54,319 nucleotides of DNA, taken from contig JAFTIZ010000022.1 of NCBI GenBank assembly GCA_017456645.1, positions 1 to 54,319 of the forward strand, written 5' to 3'. Position 1 is the stretch's first letter; each line of letters starts with the position of its first letter. Source of the DNA: Oscillospiraceae bacterium (GTDB taxonomy: Bacteria; Bacillota; Clostridia; Oscillospirales; Oscillospiraceae). Under the pieces are notes generated by a model. The model ran no database searches, was not told where the DNA came from, and saw only the letters and a list, made by a program, of their open reading frames with translations. The position numbers and the translations under genes were made by a program. Of the stretch, positions 1 through 8,796 are shown in pieces.

Positions 1-106
1 CGAAAAGAAGCCGACTTAAGAGGCGCTGAGTGTCGCGCTCCCGCGCGCCAAAGACGCCCTCTTAAGGATCTCCCGTCGCGCACTCGGTAAGAAGTTCGAA
101 AGATAA
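1..106. repeat. Dispersed structured repeat, left copy
   Basis: Matches 54214-54319 in direct orientation over 106 bases with one difference (A at 68, C at 54281). It contains a long imperfect stem (15-25 with 55-66, CTTAAGAGG arms, one bulged base) around a GC-rich centre. The two copies bracket the window, which suggests an interspersed repeat that broke the assembly or defined the cut. No coding sequence is seen in it. Confidence 0.9.
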
Positions 107-404
107 CACCCGGCAGGGCGAAAATCGGAACATTTTCGCCGTAGTTTCTGGGCTTCGCCTTAGATCCTAGGTTGCGGGAGGGGTTCTTAGGGGAGATCGC
201 TTTTGCGAAGCAACTAGCGCCTCCCCTATGCCGATTTCTTTGGTTACTTTCTTGTTCGGAAACAAGAAAGTAACACGTCCCACCCCTAAACAATCATTTA
301 TCTTTGTCTTGATTTATTGTTGCATTTCGAGTAATATTTAAGTAAGCATTCAGCATTTTGCGCTATAATGAATGTGACATTCTGCAGAAACGGAGGCAGC
401 GGCT
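107..404. other. Non-coding structured continuation of the left repeat
   Basis: No gene seen. Three further hairpins follow the 106-base repeat: 117-125 with 132-140 (GGCGAAAAT arms), 189-195 with 221-227 (AGGGGAG arms), and a perfect 14-bp stem 243-256 with 261-274 around loop CGGA. The last resembles the hairpin at 54184-54214 beside the other copy, so the whole element may be about 270-300 bp. After 275 the DNA becomes AT-rich. A TATAAT at 364-369 is the likely -10 for the next gene, but no good -35 is visible. Confidence 0.6.
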
Positions 405-1121
405 ATGGATGTATTCCAGCGCAGGGAGCTGAAATTCCTGATCAACCGGCAGCAGCACGATGCGCTTGCACAGCTGCTTCGGGAGAAAATGGTGCCGGAC
501 AAGTATGGCCGCAGCACCATCTGCAATCTCTATTACGATACGCCGGATTACCGCTTGATTCGCCGCTCTCTGGAAAAGCCGGTGTACAAGGAAAAGCTGC
601 GTCTACGCAGCTACGGCCGGATCGGCCCCGGTGTGGATGTATTTCTGGAAATGAAAAAGAAATACAAGGGCATCGTCTACAAGCGCCGTGTCAAAGTGAC
701 ACAGGAGCAGGCAATGGCATTTATGGAATACCGTGCGCCCTTGCCGGAAAACAGCCAGATTGCCCGGGAAATGGTCTATTTTCGGGATTTTTATAAGAAT
801 CTGGAGCCCCGTGTGTACCTGAGCTATGAACGGGAGGCGTGGTATGATCCGGTGGACTTCGGCTTCCGCATGACGCTGGATCAGAATATCCGCTACCGCA
901 CCGAAAACCTGAGTCTGGCAGAGCCTGTTGATGGCCGGCCGATCCTTCCGCCGGATCTGTGGCTTCTTGAGGTCAAGGCCTCCGGCGGCATCCCCATGTG
1001 GCTGACGGAGCATCTGAGCCGGCAGCACATTCACAAACAATCCTTCTCCAAGTACGGCAGAGCCTATATGGAGCTGCTTGAACAAAGATTATCCGAAAGT
1101 CGAGGTCGATCCTATGCTTAA
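405..1121 (+). CDS. VTC-domain polyphosphate polymerase-type protein
   Basis: A 238-residue protein of the VTC/CYTH tunnel-fold class. In the eukaryotic vacuolar transporter chaperone this domain makes polyphosphate from ATP; bacterial stand-alone VTC domains are usually annotated as polyphosphate polymerases. Visible features are the N-terminal RRELKFLI strand, LYYDTPDYRLIRRSLEKPVYKEKLRLRSYG, whose Arg/Lys-rich strands would line the tunnel, and later FLEMKKKYKG and WLLEVKASGGIPMWL with acidic and basic tunnel residues. A weak GGAGGC lies before the ATG. It overlaps the next gene, a DUF4956 membrane protein; VTC and DUF4956 genes are commonly paired, so the two may form one membrane-associated unit. 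The substrate is inferred from the family. Confidence 0.85.
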   Translation: MDVFQRRELKFLINRQQHDALAQLLREKMVPDKYGRSTICNLYYDTPDYRLIRRSLEKPVYKEKLRLRSYGRIGPGVDVFLEMKKKYKGIVYKRRVKVTQEQAMAFMEYRAPLPENSQIAREMVYFRDFYKNLEPRVYLSYEREAWYDPVDFGFRMTLDQNIRYRTENLSLAEPVDGRPILPPDLWLLEVKASGGIPMWLTEHLSRQHIHKQSFSKYGRAYMELLEQRLSESRGRSYA

Positions 1122-1806
1122 TTCTACATTCGCAAGCCTCTACAATGCCACCACGGGCATTACGTTGCAGGCATTTTTGATCTGCATCGGCGCTGCGCTG
1201 GTTCTGGGCGCGGTGATGGCGGTGGTCTACTGCTTCCGCACCACCCACTCCACCAGCTTTGTGGTGACGCTGGCACTGCTGCCGGCTACGGTGGCGGTGG
1301 TCATCATGATGGTCAACGGAAATCTGGGCGCCGGTGTGGCTGTGGCCGGTGCGTTCAGCCTGGTTCGCTTCCGCAGCACCCCCGGTACCGCCAAGGAGAT
1401 CGGCGCCATTTTTATGTCCATGGCGGTGGGTTTGGCCTGCGGCATGGGTTATCCGGGCTTTGGCCTGATCTTTGCGGCCATCATGTGCGCGGTGAGCCTG
1501 CTGTACGCCCTGATTGGTTTCGGCGGCCCTCGCAAGGGAGATCTGCGCCGTGTGCTGCGGATCACGGTGCCGGAGGACTTGGATTACGCCACGATTTTTG
1601 ATGACCTGCTGAGCCAGTACACCACCCGTGTGACGCTGATCAATGTTAAGACCACCAATCTGGGCAGCCTGAACCGTCTGACCTACGAGCTGACCCTGCG
1701 CAGGGCCGGCACGGAGAAGGAATTCATCGACCAGCTGCGCTGCCGCAACGGCAATCTGGAGATCAGTATATCCATGCAGCCCACCGAGAGTCGGGAGATT
1801 CTTTAA
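1114..1806 (+). CDS. DUF4956 multi-pass membrane protein
   Basis: A 230-residue protein with about four hydrophobic segments in its first 140 residues (around LQAFLICIGAALVLGAVMAV, VVTLALLPATVAVVIMM, IGAIFMSMAVGLACGMGY and LIFAAIMCAVSLLYALIGF), then a soluble C-terminal alpha/beta domain. The GAGVAVAGAFSLVRFRSTPGTA region is the conserved core of DUF4956. I chose the ATG at 1114, which overlaps the stop of the VTC gene (ATGCTTAA), rather than a TTG at 1078 that lacks a ribosome site. The family function is unknown; it is often coupled to VTC-domain proteins and may anchor or regulate polyphosphate synthesis. A strong terminator follows, so the two genes form a bicistron. Confidence 0.85.
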   Translation: MLNSTFASLYNATTGITLQAFLICIGAALVLGAVMAVVYCFRTTHSTSFVVTLALLPATVAVVIMMVNGNLGAGVAVAGAFSLVRFRSTPGTAKEIGAIFMSMAVGLACGMGYPGFGLIFAAIMCAVSLLYALIGFGGPRKGDLRRVLRITVPEDLDYATIFDDLLSQYTTRVTLINVKTTNLGSLNRLTYELTLRRAGTEKEFIDQLRCRNGNLEISISMQPTESREIL

Positions 1807-1831
1807 TTCTGTTAATAGATTGTTCAATATG

Positions 1832-1875
1832 TGTCGGAGGAATGCCTATTCCTCCGACATTTCTTTTGTTTTTAT
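1832..1875 (+). terminator. Rho-independent terminator after the VTC/DUF4956 pair
   Basis: A perfect 12-bp stem (TGTCGGAGGAAT, loop GCCT, then its complement, 1832-1859) is followed by a T-rich tract. Confidence 0.9.
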
Positions 1876-1916
1876 GGGTAAATATGGACAAAAAACCGCT
1901 ATATATCAGACAAACC

Positions 1917-1945
1917 TTGATTATTGGAGGCATCTGTGATATAAT
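1917..1945 (+). promoter_or_regulatory. Sigma-A promoter for the secreted protein and probably the LicD operon
   Basis: TTGATT at 1917-1922, 17-bp spacer, TATAAT at 1940-1945. It lies just downstream of a terminator and about 100 nt before the start at 2051. No terminator is seen between the secreted-protein gene and the first LicD gene, so it may drive the whole 2-12.9 kb operon. Confidence 0.75.
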
Positions 1946-2050
1946 TCTTTAAACTGCGCCAATATGGCCTGTCGTGAAAAACGGACGTTTTTCAGACGGG
2001 CAACTGTACTCGAATTACGGATAGAAATCTACAGGAAAGGAACTGAGCAG

Positions 2051-3679
2051 ATGCGTAAAAGGACCCTGCGGCTCCTGGCTATGGTGCTGGCGCTTCTTCT
2101 GATGATCTCGGTGGTTCCCACCCCTGCCGCGACAGCGGCGCCCACTACGGGAGAAGAAGTTATTCAGCAGATCAAAAGTACATACAAAAAAGCAAAAGCC
2201 TACTACGGCTGGGATTCCTTTGACGGTTACTGTGGCGCGCTGGTTAATGTGCAGCTGCACCTTCTGGGCATCACCAAGGAGGTCATCGGCGCTGACGGCA
2301 GAGATGCCTACGATGCCTTCAAAAATCTCACCGTCACCACCGGCGGCTACAGCGTCAAGGCCTATCCGGCCAAGCTGTACACCCTGAAGGCTGCTCTCAA
2401 TGAGATCACCAAGAACGGCACCCAGGATGCCTACAACATTCTGGTGGGCTTCGAGAAGACCCGCTCCGTGCTGGGTCGCCGCTACGGCCACGCCTGCGTG
2501 ATTCACGCGATTCTTGATGGAACGGTTTATTTTGTGGAAAGCTATGATGCAACCATCAACGGCGTACGCTATCCCGAGGGCACACCCCTGACCGCCACCA
2601 TCGAGGAATTTGCTGCCTACTATGCCAGCACCACCACCCAGTTTGACGGCGTAATCCACTTCGGTCTGAAAACCTATGCTGACAGCTGCAAGCGCTATCC
2701 GTCCAATGCGACGGGAATGGCCGCGGCCGAGACCGAGCTGTGGAGCGAGCCCTGCGAGAATGCGGTGCAAAGCACCTCCAAGCTACTGGGCACCACCGCT
2801 GCCGGACAGCAGCTGAATATCACCGGCTTGTATTTGAATACGGAAGGGGAATACTGGTATCAGCTGGATGAAGGCGATATCGGCTACATCCGTGCGGAGA
2901 CTGTGACCATCAGCCGGCTGCGCTACGATGATGTGACCCTGACCGGAGCGGTGGCACCTACGGCGCTGGTGGAGGGTAAATCCTTCAACGTTAAGGGCAG
3001 CATTATGTCCCAGCTCAATTCCATTTATTCCATCCGCGCTCGGGTCTACAGCCCCGATATGGATCAGATGGTTCAGGTGCTGAACGCCACGGATACGGTG
3101 CAGGGAAAGGCCTACAACCTTCTGCGCAGCTCCATCTCCAGCGGCTTGGCTTTCCGCAGCCTGACGGCGGGACAGTACCGCTATGAGCTTGCGGCGATTG
3201 TGGGCAATCACTATGTGGAAGCGGGTCAGCTGATGACCGGCTGGGACACGGTGATCCTGTGGTCTTCTGATTTTCTGGTGCTGGAGCAGAAGAGCAAAGT
3301 CAGCACCATTACCTTCGACGCCTGCGGCGGCGTTGCCGGTCTGGATCAGACCGTGGTGCTGGCCGATCAAAGCGTGGGCACTCTGCCGGTGGCACAGCGT
3401 CCCGGCTATGTATTCTTGGGCTGGTTCACCCAGTTGGAAGGCGGCGAACGCATCACCGCCGACTTTGTTCCCACGGAAAATACTGCCTGCTACGCCCACT
3501 GGGTCAGCCAGGAGAAGCTGCGTGAGCAGTGGATGGCAGACGGTAACTGCTGGTATCTGTATTCCGACGGCATCTCCACCATGGTCTGCATCGAGGTGGA
3601 GGGCAGCCTGTATTATTTCAGCTCCTTAGAGCCTATGTGCCAGAGCTGGATGGTTTGGACGGATACCGGCGCTGCGTAA
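2051..3679 (+). CDS. Secreted protein: cysteine-protease-like N-domain, SH3-like domain, InlB B-repeat
   Basis: A 542-residue exported protein. The ATG at 2051 is preferred over an in-frame ATG at 1964 because it follows a GGAAAGGA site and opens a typical signal peptide (MRKRTLRLLAMVLALLLMIS, cleavage near ATAAPT). After it comes a compact domain with GYCGALVN and, about 90 residues later, GHACVIHAI followed by GTVYFVES. This Cys/His arrangement recalls papain-like C39/CHAP peptidases, but family membership is inferred. Next is a bacterial SH3-like stretch (EGEYWYQLDEGDIGYIRAE), a beta-rich region and a Listeria-Bacteroides/InlB B-repeat (TFDACGG to CYAHW). The C-terminus (GNCWYLYSDG) resembles a cell-wall-binding repeat. 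It sits directly upstream of the surface-polysaccharide operon. Confidence 0.65.
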   Translation: MRKRTLRLLAMVLALLLMISVVPTPAATAAPTTGEEVIQQIKSTYKKAKAYYGWDSFDGYCGALVNVQLHLLGITKEVIGADGRDAYDAFKNLTVTTGGYSVKAYPAKLYTLKAALNEITKNGTQDAYNILVGFEKTRSVLGRRYGHACVIHAILDGTVYFVESYDATINGVRYPEGTPLTATIEEFAAYYASTTTQFDGVIHFGLKTYADSCKRYPSNATGMAAAETELWSEPCENAVQSTSKLLGTTAAGQQLNITGLYLNTEGEYWYQLDEGDIGYIRAETVTISRLRYDDVTLTGAVAPTALVEGKSFNVKGSIMSQLNSIYSIRARVYSPDMDQMVQVLNATDTVQGKAYNLLRSSISSGLAFRSLTAGQYRYELAAIVGNHYVEAGQLMTGWDTVILWSSDFLVLEQKSKVSTITFDACGGVAGLDQTVVLADQSVGTLPVAQRPGYVFLGWFTQLEGGERITADFVPTENTACYAHWVSQEKLREQWMADGNCWYLYSDGISTMVCIEVEGSLYYFSSLEPMCQSWMVWTDTGAA

Positions 3680-3710
3680 AACCATTAGTTTTTAAGGAGT
3701 GAAATGAAAA

Positions 3711-4556
3711 ATGGATACCCCTGAGCAGCATTTGAATGACACTCAACGATATATCTTGCACGTCCTGCGGGAAGTGACCCGTGTGCTGGATGAGCTGCAG
3801 ATTCCCTATTTCATGCAGGGCGGCACCATGCTCGGTGCCATCCGCCACGGCGGATTCATCCCCTGGGATGACGATGTGGATCTTGGCATTCCCAGAGCCG
3901 ACTATGACCGGCTGCTGAAGGAAGTGTCTGCCCGTCTGCCGGAAAATCTGGAGCTGCGGACCTATGATGACGAAACGGATCATCATTACTATTTCGCCCG
4001 CATCGTGGATACGCGCTACCAGATTCGCCGCATGGGCAGTCTGGAGGAGCGTCTGGAAAACATTTGGGTGGATCTGTTCCCGCTGGATGGTATGCCCAAC
4101 GGCTTTATCAGCCGTCAGTGGCATAAGTTCCGTCTGCTGATGACCCGGCTGAAATTCCATCTGTCCTGCTTTGAAAAGGTCAACATCAAGCGGCCCGGTA
4201 GACCTTTGGTGGAGCGGATCATCATCCGCATCGCTATGCTCACCCGGGTGGGCAAGTGGTTCAATACCCGCAAGCAGCTGGATAAAATGGATCGGCTGCT
4301 GAAGAAATATCCTCCGGAAAACTCCGAATATCTTGTGAATTTTACGGGACAAACCTCGTATAAGTTCAATGAGATGTTCAAAAAAGAGGTCTACGGCGAC
4401 GGCGTGGAATATGCCTTTGAGGATATGACCCTTGTGGGCCCGGAGCAGTATGATGCCTACCTGAAATCTCTGTACGGCGACTATATGACGCCCCCCAGAG
4501 TGGAGGATCGCAACGCCCACGCGGCGGAGCTGGTTCCCGTCAAGGAGGTGCAGTAA
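3711..4556 (+). CDS. LicD-family phosphotransferase (copy 1)
   Basis: A 281-residue LicD/fukutin-fold nucleotidyltransferase-like enzyme. Such proteins transfer a phospho-alcohol (phosphocholine in Haemophilus and pneumococcus; ribitol phosphate for human fukutin/FKRP) from a CDP-linked donor onto a glycan. The signature is intact: GGTMLGA at residues 37-43 and WDDDVD at 52-57, the metal-binding acidic cluster, followed by PRADYDR. There is no signal peptide or obvious membrane segment. AAGGAG at 3694 precedes the ATG at 3711. It abuts the next licD gene with no gap, and three diverged LicD paralogues in one operon suggest several distinct acceptor positions. The transferred group is not known. 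Confidence 0.88.
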   Translation: MDTPEQHLNDTQRYILHVLREVTRVLDELQIPYFMQGGTMLGAIRHGGFIPWDDDVDLGIPRADYDRLLKEVSARLPENLELRTYDDETDHHYYFARIVDTRYQIRRMGSLEERLENIWVDLFPLDGMPNGFISRQWHKFRLLMTRLKFHLSCFEKVNIKRPGRPLVERIIIRIAMLTRVGKWFNTRKQLDKMDRLLKKYPPENSEYLVNFTGQTSYKFNEMFKKEVYGDGVEYAFEDMTLVGPEQYDAYLKSLYGDYMTPPRVEDRNAHAAELVPVKEVQ

Positions 4557-5453
4557 GTGCGTCTGCAAGACATTGCCAAGGGCGGCGGCGACGGCCGGCT
4601 GACCGTGCTTTCCGAGGAGGAGCTGAAGAGCCTCCACGCTATTCTGCTGGAGATTTTGGACGATGTCCACAGCATCTGCGCCGAAAACGGCCTGCGCTAC
4701 GTCCTCATCGGAGGCAGCGCCATCGGTGCGTTGCGCAGCGGCGGCATCATCCCTTGGGATGACGATATCGACATCGCTATGCCCCGTGCTGATTTTGAAA
4801 CCTTTACTGCCATCGTCCGTGAGCGCTGGAGCGAAAAGTATTCCATGCTCCACCCGCAGGATCCCGATAATTTCGGCCGTGTCATCCCCAAGATTCGTCT
4901 GCGGGGCACGGAGTACCGCACCATTCTGGAGCAGGATCTGACGGACTGTGGCATTTTCTTAGATATTTATACCATCGAAAATGTGCCTGATAATCCCATC
5001 GCACGCACTTTTCAGGGCGTGATGGCCATGGGCATGGGTTTTGCGTTGGCCTGCCGGCGGCTCTATCGGGGTCGTGAATGGTTCCGCCAGTTTGACGGCG
5101 GCTTTACTTTCAAGGTCAAGTGCGCGCTGGGCTTCTGCCTGAGCTTTGCCAGCTATGAAACCTGGGCTCGCTGGACGGATTACTGGCACAGCCGCTGCAA
5201 AAATGAAAACAGCAATCTGGTTTCCATCCCGTCGGATGTGCGCCATTTCTTCGGAGAACTCAATCCCAGAGATGTGCTGTGCAACCCGGTGGAGGTGCCC
5301 TTTGAGGGTCGTACCAGCTTTGTGCCCACGGAGGCGGACAGCTACCTGCGCTCAATTTACGGTGACTATATGCAGATCCCTCCCGTGGAAAAGCAGGAGC
5401 GGAACTGTTATCTCAAATTCGATCTGGGCGACCGCCGCAGAGGAGGGAACTGA
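4557..5453 (+). CDS. LicD-family phosphotransferase (copy 2)
   Basis: A 298-residue LicD/fukutin-type protein. It starts at a GTG directly after the stop of copy 1, with AAGGAGGTG 15 bases upstream inside the preceding gene, so the two are translationally coupled. The nucleotidyltransferase motif is complete: GGSAIGA at residues 52-58 and WDDDID at 67-72, then MPRADFE. It is strongly diverged from copy 1 outside this core. The C-terminal part keeps the LicD-typical [14 protein letters not shown] block. The next gene, an aminotransferase, starts two bases after its stop. Donor and acceptor are unknown; neighbouring cytidylyltransferases point to a CDP-linked donor. Confidence 0.87.
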   Translation: MRLQDIAKGGGDGRLTVLSEEELKSLHAILLEILDDVHSICAENGLRYVLIGGSAIGALRSGGIIPWDDDIDIAMPRADFETFTAIVRERWSEKYSMLHPQDPDNFGRVIPKIRLRGTEYRTILEQDLTDCGIFLDIYTIENVPDNPIARTFQGVMAMGMGFALACRRLYRGREWFRQFDGGFTFKVKCALGFCLSFASYETWARWTDYWHSRCKNENSNLVSIPSDVRHFFGELNPRDVLCNPVEVPFEGRTSFVPTEADSYLRSIYGDYMQIPPVEKQERNCYLKFDLGDRRRGGN

Positions 5454-5454
5454 C

Positions 5455-6531
5455 ATGATCAACTTCACAGTGGGGCCTGTTCAGTCCAGCCCGGAGGTTC
5501 GCGCCATCGGCGCTGAACACGTGCCCTATTTCCGCACCCCGGAGTTTTCCGCGGTGATGCTGGAAAATGAGGCGCTGATGCAGCGCTTTGTCAAAGCGCC
5601 GGAGGGTGCCCGGACGGTGTTCATCACCGGCTCCGGCACCGCGTCCATGGAGGCTGCGGTGATGAATGTGCTGAGCCCCGCCGATAAGGTGCTGCTGGTC
5701 AACGGCGGCAGCTTCGGTCAGCGGTTCTGCGAGCTGTGCCAGATCCATCAGATTCCGTTCGAGCAGATCAAGCTGGATACTGGCAAGGCCTTGACGGCTG
5801 ATCATCTGGCGGCCTTTGAAAACAAGGGCTTTACCGCGTTTCTGGTCAATATCCACGAAACCTCCACCGGCGTGCGCTATGATGCCGAACTCATCGGAGA
5901 TTTTTGCCGTCGCAACGGTCTGGTACTAATCGTGGATGCCATCAGCTCCTTCCTTGCCGACGATTTTGATATGGCCGCTATGGGTGCTGACGTGATGATC
6001 ACCGGCTCCCAGAAGGCGCTGGCCTGCCCGCCCGGTATTTCCGTGCTGGTGCTGTCGAAAAAGGCTGTGGAGCGCATTGAGCATAACGACGTGCGCTGCA
6101 TGTATCTGGATCTGAAGAGCGCACTGAAAAACGGTGAGCGGGGTCAGACCCCCTTTACCCCTGCAGTGGGTACGCTGCTGCAGATCCACGCCCGGCTGAA
6201 GGGGATTGAGGCCATGGGCGGCGTGGAGGCGGAGACGGCGAAGATCGCCGCGCTGGCGGCGGATTTTCGCAGCCGCATCGCGGATCTGCCACTGGAGGTT
6301 TGCTCCGAGTCCCTGTCCAACGCGGTGACCCCGTTGATGACAAAAAACTGCTCCGCTTACGATGTGTTTACGGTGCTCAAGGACGAGTACGGCATCTGGG
6401 TCTGCCCCAACGGCGGAGAATATAAAGACAAGATCTTCCGGGTCGGCCACATCGGCGACCTGACGGTGGAGGATAACCGCATCCTTTCCGATGCCCTCCA
6501 CGATCTGGTGAAAAGAGAAATTCTTCGATAA
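5455..6531 (+). CDS. Class V PLP-dependent aminotransferase (AEP-transaminase-like)
   Basis: A 358-residue fold-type I aminotransferase of class V, the group that contains 2-aminoethylphosphonate-pyruvate, serine-glyoxylate and phosphoserine transaminases. The start at 5455 follows GAGGAGGG. Visible features: [11 protein letters not shown] at the N-terminus, GSGTASMEA (phosphate-binding turn, 60-68), an aspartate at 161 (VDAISS) and the PLP lysine K187 in [12 protein letters not shown]. In this operon it could make an amino-containing head group (such as an aminated alditol or aminoethylphosphonate) for cytidylylation and LicD transfer. No phosphonate-forming enzyme (PEP mutase) is seen in the window, so the phosphonate reading is only one option. 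Confidence 0.8.
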   Translation: MINFTVGPVQSSPEVRAIGAEHVPYFRTPEFSAVMLENEALMQRFVKAPEGARTVFITGSGTASMEAAVMNVLSPADKVLLVNGGSFGQRFCELCQIHQIPFEQIKLDTGKALTADHLAAFENKGFTAFLVNIHETSTGVRYDAELIGDFCRRNGLVLIVDAISSFLADDFDMAAMGADVMITGSQKALACPPGISVLVLSKKAVERIEHNDVRCMYLDLKSALKNGERGQTPFTPAVGTLLQIHARLKGIEAMGGVEAETAKIAALAADFRSRIADLPLEVCSESLSNAVTPLMTKNCSAYDVFTVLKDEYGIWVCPNGGEYKDKIFRVGHIGDLTVEDNRILSDALHDLVKREILR

Positions 6532-6543
6532 ATTAGACGATGC

Positions 6544-6560
6544 ACCGGCCTGTGGCCGGT
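6544..6560 (+). other. Intercistronic hairpin inside the LicD operon
   Basis: ACCGGCC, loop TGT, GGCCGGT, between the aminotransferase and the cytidylyltransferase fusion. There is no T-tract, so it is more likely a processing or stability element than a terminator. Confidence 0.5.
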
Positions 6561-6595
6561 CAGTTCAAACGCCTTCGGGCGAGAGGAAACAGGTA

Positions 6596-7936
6596 ATGAA
6601 AAAAGTTATCACATATGGTACCTATGATCTGCTTCATCACGGCCACATTGCGCTGCTGAAGCGGGCAAAGGCTCTGGGCGATTATCTGATCGTCGGTGTG
6701 ACCGCCGACGGCTTTGATAAGGAACGGGGCAAGCTCAATGTCAGCCAATCGCTGGCAGAGCGAATCGAGAATGTCCGTCAGACGGGCATTGCCGATCAGA
6801 TTATTGTTGAGGAATACGAAGGTCAGAAGATCTCCGATATTCAGAAATACGGCGTGGACATTTTCACTGTGGGTTCCGACTGGGTTGGTCAGTTCGACTA
6901 CCTCAGTGAGTACTGTCAGGTGGTGTACCTGCCCCGCACCCGTGGCATCAGCTCCACGGTTCTGCGTGCCAGCGCCAAGCCCTGCATCAAAATGGGTATT
7001 CTGGGCGTTGAGGGTATGGCGGAGCGGTTCTATAACGCGTCCAAGGTCATTTCCGGCATGGAAATGGCGGCGGTCTTTGATGAGGATCCGCAAAAGCTGA
7101 TGAAATTCTGCCGCGGCAAGGGCAAGATGGCTCCGATGGAATCTGAAACGCAGCTGTTTACAGAGTGCGACGCGGTGTTTATTAACTCCTCGCCGGCGCT
7201 GCACCATCAGCAGATCCTGGCTGCGCTGGATGCCGGCTGTCATGTAATCTGCAATCCCCCTATGTTCCTGAGCATCAAGGCGGCGGGGGAGTGCTACGCC
7301 AAGGCCGATGAAAAGGAGCTGGTGCTGTTTGAGGGCATCAAGACTCTGTACTTCCCGGCTTTTGAGCATCTGCTTTTGCTGGTTAAAAGTGGCCGCATTG
7401 GCACGGTGAAGGATATCGACGTATCCTGCAGCCAGGTTCCTGAGGACATGGACGTTGTGTCCAAGGACAAGTATAAGGGCAGCTTCTACGATTGGGGTCC
7501 TACGGCACTGCTTCCCATCATCAAGACCTACGAGACTGAGTGCGTGGATTGCCAGCTGATCAATTTCGAGACCGATGATTTTAGCTATTTTACCCGGGGT
7601 CTGCTGCGCTATCCCAATGCCACCGCCGCTGTGCGGCTGGGCAAGGGTATGAAGGTGGAAGGGGAGCTGATCATCACCGGCACCAAGGGCTATCTGTATG
7701 TGCCTGCTCCTTGGTGGAAGCCGGAGTATTTCGAGATCCGCAGCGAGGATCTTCGCAACGTCAAAAAGTATTTCTACAGCTACGAAGGCGACGGCTTGCG
7801 GTATATGATCTACAGCTTCCTCCATATTGTCAATGACTCTGAGCGAGTGCCGCTGCACACCCGTGCGGAGGTGCTGCGCACCACAAGATTGCTGGAGAAG
7901 TTCAACGAAGGTCAGTACACGACCCTAGAAATGTAA
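6596..7936 (+). CDS. Cytidylyltransferase (TagD-like) fused to Gfo/Idh/MocA oxidoreductase
   Basis: A 446-residue two-domain enzyme. Residues 1-128 are a glycerol-3-phosphate-type cytidylyltransferase: YGTYDLLHHGH with the HxGH box at 14-17 and RTRGISST at 114-121, both catalytic signatures of TagD/GCT. Residues from about 131 form a Rossmann dehydrogenase of the Gfo/Idh/MocA type (GILGVEGMAERFYNA, then VFINSSPALHHQQILAALDAGCHV). The usual EKP motif of that family is replaced by NPP. The fusion suggests that oxidation or reduction of a sugar or alditol phosphate is coupled to its activation as a CDP derivative. It lies between an aminotransferase and a LicD gene, with an IspD/TarI cytidylyltransferase just downstream, so two CDP-donor activities may exist. 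Confidence 0.85.
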   Translation: MKKVITYGTYDLLHHGHIALLKRAKALGDYLIVGVTADGFDKERGKLNVSQSLAERIENVRQTGIADQIIVEEYEGQKISDIQKYGVDIFTVGSDWVGQFDYLSEYCQVVYLPRTRGISSTVLRASAKPCIKMGILGVEGMAERFYNASKVISGMEMAAVFDEDPQKLMKFCRGKGKMAPMESETQLFTECDAVFINSSPALHHQQILAALDAGCHVICNPPMFLSIKAAGECYAKADEKELVLFEGIKTLYFPAFEHLLLLVKSGRIGTVKDIDVSCSQVPEDMDVVSKDKYKGSFYDWGPTALLPIIKTYETECVDCQLINFETDDFSYFTRGLLRYPNATAAVRLGKGMKVEGELIITGTKGYLYVPAPWWKPEYFEIRSEDLRNVKKYFYSYEGDGLRYMIYSFLHIVNDSERVPLHTRAEVLRTTRLLEKFNEGQYTTLEM

Positions 7937-7952
7937 GAAAGGAGAGATCGGT

Positions 7953-8783
7953 GTGGAAAAGCCAAATTTGCTGAGCCTGCAGGAAACGCAAGCAGTTTAT
8001 CTGGAACTGCTGGGTGAATTTGACCTGCTTTGCAAGGAATACGGCCTGCGCTATGATCTGTGCGGCGGCTCTATGCTGGGCGCTGTGCGGCATCAGGGCT
8101 TTATTCCCTGGGATAATGACATCGATCTTTCCATGCCCCGTCCGGACTATGAGCGGCTGCTTCAGCTGAAGTTGGAGGGTAAGCTCTCCATGCCGGCACA
8201 TCGGGATCTGGTGTCGGATCGGGACGGATCCTTCCCCCGGCATTTTGCCCGATTCGTTCGCCACGATGTCAAGCGGGTGGCGGATATGGCCGAGGAGTGG
8301 GATTGCCCCTACATCGGCATCGATATTTTCCCTCTGGACGGCGTGTCCGGAGAGGATAAGGCCTTCCGCCGTCAGGTCAACAAGATCCGCCGTCTGCGGC
8401 GCTTCCTGCTGACATCTGTGGAAAAGGCCGGCACCAGCCGCCGCGGCAAGGTCGCGGCCATGGTGAAAAATCTGTACCGCCCCGTTCTGCGAGCCATCGG
8501 CTGCTTCCGTTTTGCCCGTATGCTGGACAAGGAGTGTCAGCGCGTAGACTATGAAACGGCAGAGTATGTGGGCATCATCAGCGGTATGTACGGCCTGAAG
8601 GAACGCTGGCGCAAGGAAGATATGCTGCCCCAGCAGCAGTTCGATTTTGAAGGGCTTCAGGTTCCCGGCTTTGCTAACTATGATATTTATCTGACCAATC
8701 TCTACGGAGATTATATGAAATTGCCCCCGAAGGATAAGCAGGTGCCCCATTGCGACGAGGCCTGCCGGGTGGACGTAGAATAA
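7953..8783 (+). CDS. LicD-family phosphotransferase (copy 3)
   Basis: A 276-residue LicD/fukutin-type protein starting at GTG 7953 after AAAGGAGAG. GGSMLGA lies at residues 38-44. The acidic metal site reads WDNDID at 53-58, with Asn replacing the middle Asp found in copies 1 and 2 (WDDDxD); the outer Asp residues remain, so activity is plausible but may differ. The C-terminal YLTNLYGDYMKLPP block is present. It sits between the cytidylyltransferase fusion and the IspD/TarI gene, with gaps under 20 bases. The role is presumably transfer of a phospho-alditol or similar group from a CDP donor to the polysaccharide. Confidence 0.87.
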   Translation: MEKPNLLSLQETQAVYLELLGEFDLLCKEYGLRYDLCGGSMLGAVRHQGFIPWDNDIDLSMPRPDYERLLQLKLEGKLSMPAHRDLVSDRDGSFPRHFARFVRHDVKRVADMAEEWDCPYIGIDIFPLDGVSGEDKAFRRQVNKIRRLRRFLLTSVEKAGTSRRGKVAAMVKNLYRPVLRAIGCFRFARMLDKECQRVDYETAEYVGIISGMYGLKERWRKEDMLPQQQFDFEGLQVPGFANYDIYLTNLYGDYMKLPPKDKQVPHCDEACRVDVE

Positions 8784-8796
8784 GGAGGACAAGTCC

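Noticed and set aside
1..106. Terminal direct repeats read as the overlap of a circular element
   Set aside because: One mismatch and adjoining hairpins outside the repeat fit a dispersed repeat better; no replication or mobilisation genes are present and the content is chromosomal.
5455..6531. Phosphonate biosynthesis cluster
   Set aside because: Only an AEP-transaminase-like protein is seen; no PEP mutase or phosphonopyruvate decarboxylase is in the window.
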